DNA from: Rhyacophila brunnea
Taxonomy: Eukaryota > Arthropoda > Insecta > Trichoptera > Rhyacophilidae
Assembly (NCBI GenBank): GCA_022495005.1
Contig: JAGYXB010000614.1
Coordinates: 124,001 to 188,000 of the forward strand
DNA: 64,000 bases
Reading direction: 5' to 3'
Numbering within the stretch: position 1 is the stretch's first letter; every line of letters starts with the position of its first letter. The notes under the pieces are model-generated. The model did no database searches, was not told where the DNA came from, and saw only the letters and a list, made by a program, of their open reading frames with translations. A program made the translations under genes and the position numbers. Positions 58,674 to 64,000 of this stretch are shown here, in pieces.

Positions 58674-58712
58674 AGGTTAGGTTAGGTTAGGTTAGGTTAG
58701 GTTAGGTTAGCA
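58674..58712 (+). repeat. Interstitial TTAGG telomere-type repeat
   Basis: About seven consecutive TTAGG units, the telomere motif of most insects, lie 300 bp upstream of the 243-residue ORF. No subtelomeric satellite or TRAS/SART element is recognisable next to it. Confidence 0.92.
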
Positions 58713-59394
58713 CATTTTCTCAATATTTTTTAAGTTTGTAATATTTAAATAATGTCATTTATAAGGTACGAAAACCAAAACACTAATTACGATAAGTGGG
58801 CAGGATAGCAATAACTAATAAATATTGTTCTTGTTGTCAATTATTATTATATCCACACTTGTGCGTTTTACGTGCGCTAGAGGCATAAGCTTAGGCTTGC
58901 CTCAAATCAGTTGAAGGTGCTGCCAACTGCCATTGACAAAAATATGATAGGGTAAAAAAATAAGCTAGTTGGCATGAAGATACGCTGAATTTATTATAAT
59001 TAAAATAGGTAATTTCTAGAAACTAGTGATTCAAAAAAATAAGTTATATTTTTGAACATTGTTTTGTGAGAACAAAATATGTTGAAGAAGAATTAATTGT
59101 TTCGCAATTAATGACTAAATACCTACCTACGTCATACAATCAAAATATTTCTGGTACGATATTTGATCACTTAAATATTATTATTAATATGTTCAGTGTT
59201 GCTATCTTTTTGTCACCGAACGAGATCCATGCAACTATGTATAGATAGTACGCCTTGTCATTTGTTGAAAATGTGCAAGATTTTTGTTTTTCACAAAAAA
59301 AGGAGAATTCAATCAATTTTATTCTAATGCCGAAATCAACGGCTTTTTTTCTTGGTTCGCCAAATTTTCTTCTGGTACTCTGCACCAATTTATA

Positions 59395-59520
59395 GTGCGG
59401 AGATATCGAAATTTTAGTACTTTTTGCGTATTTTGGGCGTACTATACCTTTTTAATATCATACATAGTACGCGGAACAAAACAATAGTACAAATACTATA
59501 ATATATAGTATGGTTGGCAT
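59395..59520. repeat. Fragment of the 16402-18943 hAT family
   Basis: TTTTGGGCGTACTATACC and CATAGTACGCGGA followed by AATAGTACAAATACTATAAT match the right end of that element (18850-18940). The terminal GGTTGGCA is followed by a diverged end. Confidence 0.85.
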
Positions 59521-59943
59521 TACTATGTTGCAATGTTACATTGATATATCGGTGAAAATTAAGCTACAAGAGGCCAGCATGTTGATTTTGATGATGAGGA
59601 AATTGGTGTAAAATATTCCAGCTTTTTTATTAGAAAATAGACTTAATGCCATACGCCAGATGCCCATTTAGTAAGCTAATTAGCATATTATTAAAAAAAT
59701 ACTAGATCTGGCAAGAAAACCGTTAAGTTGACAACGCTGCGAACAGCATAGACTAATTTATATTATACTCGATATATTATGTACTGTATCAATTTTCTGT
59801 GGCGCATGCGATAGCGCACGTACTTCAAACCTCCTGGCTGGCGATGGATTGAGTTTAAGGATAAGGGCACTCAGAATAAATATGACGCCATTTTTATGGG
59901 GATCGATCCATAACAGTGTTAAAATTTGCGCAGTGCGCTGTTG

Positions 59944-61036
59944 CAGTGACGTCCTGTGGGGGTAGGCAGATTGAGCGTCGCTTGGGAGCGGCAGTTACTC
60001 GAAGGGCGGCGAATCAAGTATAATCATTAGGTATATATATATAAATTGGTGTCTAAACTTAGTTATAACGGAAATATCTTTCCAATAAAAGATTGAGCTC
60101 ACTGGTTGGAAAAAAAGTATTAATTAACATAAAAGGTTTAACAGACCTGATTTTTTTTTGTCGGATTCGCGATGTCTAGTTTAATTCCATTGTCCTTGGA
60201 CGTCACAACCTTGATGGCTAGCAATGGCACGTGCATATTTCAATTATAGGTAGGTACATACTGACATTAATTTATCCAAATATTTTTGCCAGTCATTCGC
60301 GAGTTTTGAAAGTTGTCAGGTGTACCTATATTTAAATGTATCTGAAACCGTGGACACGCAATATTATCTATTGAAGTATGCCATTTAAATTAGATTTAGT
60401 GGTGAGGACCTATGATATATTTTGTTAGTAATGTATCCATACAACACATTTCTTAGATATTTGAATCAGGAAAGGATGATAAATAATATTGTATAAAAAA
60501 TGGGACGGTATTTTGACGCTGCTTAGATACTTATTGAGTTTACGATTGAAGTGCTTAAGGAGGTAATGCCGCATCTTACAAGGCTATAGGTATGCTTTTA
60601 CCTTGACAGTGTCACATAATTGTTCTACCGTAATAAAAAATACAATTATTCGTCTTTTTAAATTTAGAACTGAATTATGGTTACATTTTAGATAAGCAAT
60701 TTTCAACCTGTTTTTGATCGGCGGAACCCTTGGTCTATTTTGTAAAATCTCGGGTAAGTCACTAAGCGGTGACATAGGTACCGAAGCAAAAGACTCTAAT
60801 TGCCGTCACTATCTGTCAAATTGTATGTAATTTTATTAAATTCTGCATTGTATTATTTCTGCAATGGATAGGATATTTATTATTATACAAATAAAATCAT
60901 TAAAATTCTGATATACACATTCACAAATATTAACTAAAAACATTCTTTCCTTAATTTGTCGTGTTCTGCCCCTTAACAGTGTATTATCAAAGAATTTTGA
61001 GTGTGGTAGGGGGCATTTTGTCTAGGGACATCACTG
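59944..61036. mobile_element. hAT element of the CAGTGACGTCC family, copy 2
   Basis: Ends CAGTGACGTCCTGTGGGG and inverse of CAGTGATGTCCCTAGAC; perfect CGCTGTTG duplication (59936-59943, 61037-61044). Its outer parts match the 586-bp copy at 49930, in the opposite orientation. About 500 bp of extra interior has no recognised gene. Confidence 0.93.
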
Positions 61037-61044
61037 CGCTGTTG

Positions 61045-61590
61045 TAATTCACTAAGGCCGACCGTTCAACATCCATAGACGCGCTCCCTGTCCTGGCCGG
61101 GATCTTTCCTCTTGACCTGCGCATACAGGTGCTCGTCAAGCGTGTAAAGGTCGTTGTTGGTGACTCTCTGTGCCTCGCCTTCAAACCTAGATGCTGAAAA
61201 AGTATCACTAGGGAAGCGGACTATACGCCAAATTACCTGGCAGCGAAAGTGGGATGCCTCCACTATGGGCCGACACACATATTTATTATTTTCTAATATC
61301 AAATGGCGATTGCAGATAACCAGTTTGACTCGGTCGATTCGCTGCCAAGCTCTTTGGGTTTGGACGTGTCACTAGACCAACGTATCCATGCAACGGAGAA
61401 CTACATGATGCAAACCACATCCTCTGGGAATGTCCGAGAATGTGCTCCGAAAAGAGAGAAATGTTAAAGTCGGTCCAACCAGCTGTTGAGCCCATCGGGC
61501 CGTCCAACCTGGTTGCCACAAAAGCGAACCATAATGCTTTTAAAACAATTGCGGCGTCGAATTGGGGACGTGAAGATCTCTTCACATAGG
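61045..61590 (+). pseudogene. LINE C-terminal remnant (I/R1-type)
   Basis: Plus-strand frames read STSIDALPVLAGIFPLDLRI, and GFGRVTRPTYPCNGELHDAN, HILWECPRMCSEKREMLKSV, then a stop after WGREDLFT. The C...HILWEC motif after a P-rich GFGRV stretch is the usual zinc-knuckle end of I/LOA/R1-type proteins. The hAT element just upstream abuts this remnant. Confidence 0.7.
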
Positions 61591-61999
61591 TAGTTTAGTA
61601 TATCCTGTTTTTTCGTTTTGTTTTTACATATTACATATCGATTAATTAGAATCACTTCTTTTTGTTGGCTAACACTCATTTCTCTTAAAACAAAAGAATC
61701 TGTAAATACAACGTCCACCCTATCGAGACCCATATTTTAATCCTCATAATAAGATCAAACATAATATTATGAGGTGACCTGTACATAATATAAGTAAATG
61801 GCGTGTACCTACTATGTCATCATTGTATAGTATAGAGTTATAGACTATGATTGAAATTATCCCTTTAATATTATCGAGAATACAATATAATACATCGTGC
61901 GGGTATATACCTAAAGAATTAACATATAAATTCTGATTAAAATGTACGGGATAGTATTCAATGTCAGCCTATGGTCGGCACTGTGTTACACATTGGTAG

Positions 62000-62682
62000 T
62001 AGGAATTCCAATCCCGGGATCCCGAGCTATTCTCGATACCTATGAATCCCGGGATTGATAAACATAATCCCGAAACTGTCGGGACTGATTTTTTTTATCA
62101 ATTTTTATGGAAAATAAAATAAAAACGAAAATATAACAGAAAAAATACTTTTAATAACAAATAATTACATTAGAAATAAACTGAGTTTGAATGAAGTTTG
62201 ATTTATACCCATGTGTAAGTTGCCGATTCATTTTATTTTTTCACATAAATTAATAAAAATGAGAAAGATTTGAAAAAAACAATGCTTCGCACTATTAACA
62301 AAGTAATTCCATCATGATCTAGATATGAAAGGCCATAAGTACACCATGATTTGCTTTACTGTTTTAAATCTCGCTAACCCATTCATTAAGTCTTTCCTAT
62401 CATTTATTTATCAATATTTATTTATCAATATTTATTTATCAATATTATTTACTCCATTAAACTTATGTATTTCCAAGATTGAACGTATACAATATTAACA
62501 ATAAATGTCTTAAATAGTATAAATTATAAGTACTAGATTTATTTTTGACCGATTTTATCACTGTTATTTGTAAATATATATTTTTTTATATTAACAATGG
62601 AAAAAAATGCCAATCCCGGGATTGTCAAATTGTAATCCCGAAATCCCGGGATCAGAATTTTGGCTCGGGATTGGATTTCCTA
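62000..62682. mobile_element. hAT-type element with AATCCCGGGAT-rich ends
   Basis: Ends TAGGAATTCCAATCCCGGGA and the inverse of TAGGAAATCCAATCCCGAGC. Flanks ATTGGTAG and CTTGGTAG match at 7 of 8. Several ATCCCGGGAT palindromes lie within 130 bp of each end. A 15-bp repeat (TATTTATCAATATTT, three units near 62399-62445) is internal. Confidence 0.82.
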
Positions 62683-62690
62683 CTTGGTAG

Positions 62691-63780
62691 GTACTTACCT
62701 ACAAAATTGTCGCTTTGTTCCTTCTATTATAGTAAGTACCAATACACCTATATAATTGATTCTCCCTTTGTTTGTTTTTATAGTTTTCAAGCATTCATAG
62801 AATAATTTAAATATAATAGTTAAGTACCCACTATTAATTAATATTCATTTTATTGTAGTTACACCAATGTACTGCACCATTGCCGACTCAAGTAGAAAGC
62901 CAATACATTCACAACGACTGGTCCTACTTTTTCCGCCCCTCCCGTTGTTGTCTATAGATGACCTGTCATTGTTCTATAGAGTGTTCATACTGACAAGTCT
63001 GTCGCATTCACACCGGGAATGGTTTGATTTGGATGGACGAGTTACATGATAAATAATACACTAGTATTAACAGATCTTCTACAAATGTAATGCATATATC
63101 AATGCTACATATTTTTTGGAAGTTGATATTATCACCGGTTTTTGTGTGAAGGACTAGTCTGACTTTGACAGCTGATGAATAACAGGAATGTATATTATTT
63201 ATAAATAATACCGGTAGTTAATATATTTGATTTGAGATTTTTTTATAATTCAATTTGAAACGGGAAAGGGTGAATCAATATGAATCAAGCAATCTGGGAT
63301 CTGATTTTGACAGCTGAAAAGTGGACCACTCGTTGCTTGTACAAAAAGTTATGCTCAGGTTTTATTAATCTAAAGATGGCGCTGACTGCACTCTTTATGA
63401 CTTCTGGCTAAATTAAAAACACGGTTAATCTATAATAAATTAGCAACTTACCTTTATTTCTAATTGCCTATTATTATTTTTGATTGTCTCTCGTTGTTGA
63501 CCATTTTTTCTTCCACGTACTCATGTGAAAGTATTTTTTCTATATTGAATCATGTACATTCAAAGGCTAGAAATAGGTTGATAAAGGAAGATTCAGCAGC
63601 ATGTATTAATTTCCAATCAACGACATAATATCAGTCGGATATAAAAAGTCTTGCAATTAACACGAAACAAAAAACCTCAAACAAAAATTAGTGTATTTTT
63701 ATATTTTATATTTCTTTATTTTCTTTTATTTTATACATATAACATTTTTTTATATATTCAATAAACACGCCCACAAAGCA
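62691..63780. other. AT-rich stretch without recognised genes
   Basis: Short frames occur but none shows motifs or splice structure. No transposon ends were recognised. Confidence 0.5.
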
Positions 63781-64000
63781 ATGCCCACAGTGGCTGCGCG
63801 GCTTAAGCGTTGGACTATAACGCCGCGGACTATAACGACGTTGGACTATAACGCCTATAAGTTCGAATCCTGGATCTGGCAAGTACACAATATATTGTTT
63901 TTCAATTTGTGGGTGTCAGGGTATGGATCTTGCCGGCGCTCCATTGGCACGCATGTCAGACGATTTACAGTCTTCGGACTTTTTTTCGCGTGGAGCACCC
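63781..64000 (+). repeat. tRNA-derived SINE, copy 3, with repeated anticodon arm
   Basis: The head CACAGTGGCTGCGCGGCTTA is followed by three copies of GGACTATAACG and then the B box GTTCGAATCC, CTGGATCTGGCAAGTACAC and CAATATATTGTTTTTCAATT. It is a plus-strand relative of copies 1 and 2; the final 80 bases diverge. Confidence 0.85.

Noticed and set aside
58674..58712. True chromosome end
   Set aside because: Only about seven TTAGG units, with ordinary sequence and transposons on both sides.

Overview
This is an AT-rich animal nuclear window, most likely from an insect. It has no operons or bacterial-type genes. It holds split exons with GT-AG borders, a run of the insect-type telomere repeat TTAGG, tRNA-derived SINEs and many DNA transposons. 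The order was not determined; Lepidoptera or Hemiptera fit the repeat style. Everything below was read by eye, and no database search was run.

0.4-16.1 kb: the minus strand carries twelve recognisable exons of DEPDC5/Iml1, the GATOR1 subunit that restrains TORC1. They run from the start codon (16120) to a conserved EQEWTPALTT segment (about 404). This copy looks broken. A 575-bp hAT MITE sits inside a coding exon, a TAG replaces an expected Gln codon, two exons carry frameshifts, one splice donor appears lost and one exon junction is out of phase. One intron holds a 4.5-kb inverted-repeat transposon carrying a five-exon DUF7869-type gene.

16.4-24.7 kb: nested transposons. A hAT element (8-bp duplication) contains a second, CGTCGC-ended element (4-bp duplication). 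Next is a non-autonomous relative of the DUF7869 transposon, split by an RTE-type LINE that is itself split by a Jockey/CR1-like LINE.

26.4-27.0 kb: three small exons of a host-like gene that faintly resembles the splicing factor BCAS2/SPF27.

27.1-37.4 kb: three Helitron-like elements head to tail on the minus strand. Each ends in the same hairpin plus CTAG; the first two, and probably the third, start with TCCTAA. They are filled with a roughly 140-bp minisatellite rich in GAT runs. A SINE sits in the second and two DNA transposons in the third.

37.4-47.8 kb: a damaged PIF/Harbinger transposon with matching inverted repeats, a minus-strand DDE transposase in pieces and a plus-strand MADF gene whose exons lie about 9 kb apart.

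48.9-64 kb: several hAT-type elements with 8-bp target duplications (most perfect), LINE 3' ends, a second DUF7869 remnant, a foldback MITE, a 243-residue ORF of unknown function next to TTAGG repeats, and a third SINE copy.
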